Shown here one piece after another: positions 5,239 to 5,818 of a stretch of DNA of 5,818 nt. Below the pieces are notes generated by a model. That model was not told the DNA's origin, made no database searches, and saw nothing but the letters and a program-made list of their open reading frames with translations. Position numbers and translations under genes: made by a program. Within the stretch, counting starts at the first letter, position 1, and each line of letters opens with the position of its first letter. The stretch lies in the NCBI GenBank assembly GCA_018623875.1, contig JAAZUZ010000108.1, forward strand, positions 1 through 5,818. The letters run 5' to 3'. The stretch comes from Synechococcus sp. HW_metabat.21 (GTDB taxonomy: Bacteria; Cyanobacteriota; Cyanobacteriia; PCC-6307; Cyanobiaceae).

Positions 5239-5818
5239 GCCAGTGCCAGGCGCGCGGCCACGCCCATGGCCAGTAGGGCTGCGATCAGGGTTTGCAGCGC
5301 ATTCACCAGTTCATTGCTTAGCCAGGGGAGACGCTCCTGAACCGTCGCGCCAATCACGCTCTCGATCAAGGTCGCCACCAGACCCACCACGCTGACGAGC
5401 AACCAGGTCGGACCACCCTGGATGAGGCCCAACTGGAGCATCAGCAACGCCATCAGGGCACTACCGCCGGCGCTCGCCAGCGTTCCCTCCAGGCTGATCG
5501 CCCCTTCGGTTCCGGGGGGAACCGGTTGGAAACGCGTGATGGACACCGTGCGGCGGCCCCAGCGCTTGCCAATCTCACTGCCGCAGGTGTCACCCAACTT
5601 GGCGGCGAAGCTGGCCGCAAAGCCAATCTTCAGCAGGATTACCGGCGCCATCGGCCAGACACTGAGAACAGCCAGGGCCGCGCCCGTGGCGGCCGATCCC
5701 CAGACGTTCTCAGGCCCGCGCCGGCCGCCGCGTCCCTCCGCCAGACCCTGCTCCTGCTTGCGCCGGTAGCCCAGTCGGGTGACCAAGGACCCCAAGGCCA
5801 AGTAGAGGGCGACCGCGA
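5235..5818 (-). CDS. DUF92/TIGR00297 membrane protein, VTE6-like (partial, N-terminus outside window)
   Basis: The visible C-terminal 193 residues contain the hallmarks of the DUF92 family: GIAEGRGGRRGPENVWGSA-like segment (about 24-42), KLGDTCGSEIGKRWG (73-87), PVPPGTEGAISLEGT (98-112) and ATLIESVIGATVQE (148-161). Hydrophobic helices lie at about 1-10, 41-70, 115-132, 137-155 and 172-191. The family includes plant VTE6, a phytyl-phosphate kinase that makes phytyl diphosphate from salvaged phytol for tocopherol synthesis, and a Synechocystis homologue has been tied to it. A similar prenyl-phosphate kinase role in the thylakoid or envelope-type membrane is therefore likely but inferred. The frame stays open to the window edge with a hydrophobic ...AVALY lead, so the TTG at 5801 is an internal Leu and not the start; roughly 50-60 residues are probably missing. 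The TAA stop is at 5235-5237. Confidence 0.85.
   Translation of the reverse strand, partial: AVALYLALGSLVTRLGYRRKQEQGLAEGRGGRRGPENVWGSAATGAALAVLSVWPMAPVILLKIGFAASFAAKLGDTCGSEIGKRWGRRTVSITRFQPVPPGTEGAISLEGTLASAGGSALMALLMLQLGLIQGGPTWLLVSVVGLVATLIESVIGATVQERLPWLSNELVNALQTLIAALLAMGVAARLALA

Noticed and set aside
4425..5276. Long + strand open frame of 283 codons
   Set aside because: It lies antisense to the kinase, which has full PfkB motifs, and its translation shows no recognisable domain and low-complexity polar composition. It is a shadow frame.
1..5818. CRISPR array, tRNA/rRNA, insertion sequence or prophage signals
   Set aside because: No regularly spaced repeats, tRNA cloverleaf, transposase motifs or terminal inverted repeats were seen on either strand.

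Overview
The window is GC-rich (roughly 65-70% over most genes, by eye) and gene-dense. It looks like chromosome from a high-GC cyanobacterium, most likely of the Synechococcus/Cyanobium type. The reasons are a SigF-like group 3 sigma factor, a DUF92 (VTE6-like) membrane protein, a cyanobacterial-style cluster with a PhnE-type permease, and one HIP1 octamer (GCGATCGC). The organism assignment is inference. No rRNA, tRNA, CRISPR, insertion sequence or phage gene was seen.

Bases 1-3284 (+ strand) read as one tight operon. It holds the 3' end of a small membrane protein that may be an MrpF/MnhF-type antiporter subunit, a 28-residue single-span membrane peptide joined to it by an ATGA overlap, a PhnC-type ABC ATPase, a 511-residue permease with two PhnE-like halves in one chain (TTGA overlap with the ATPase), and an SGNH/GDSL-family hydrolase 6 bases further on. 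ATPase and permease together form a complete importer core of the phosphonate/phosphite/phosphate-ester class. No PhnD-type binding protein is inside the window, so the substrate is open. The hydrolase lacks a signal peptide and would act in the cytoplasm, possibly on whatever is imported.

Bases 3285-4115 hold a 78-base gap and a 250-residue SigF-like sigma factor on the + strand. It could be co-transcribed with the operon or have its own promoter in the gap. Its end converges with the minus-strand genes across a 60-base spacer that contains an imperfect hairpin.

Bases 4176-5818 (minus strand) hold a PfkB/ribokinase-family kinase of unknown substrate, with visibly lower GC than the rest, and upstream of it the C-terminal 193 residues of a DUF92 protein related to phytyl-phosphate kinase VTE6. 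The 102-base gap between these two genes is exactly filled by a 35-codon + strand reading frame, which may be chance.

Nothing here is clearly a new defence or mobile system. The points most worth a second look are the two-in-one permease, the SGNH hydrolase attached to the transporter operon, the tiny membrane peptide, and the sigma factor's degenerate region 3.0.
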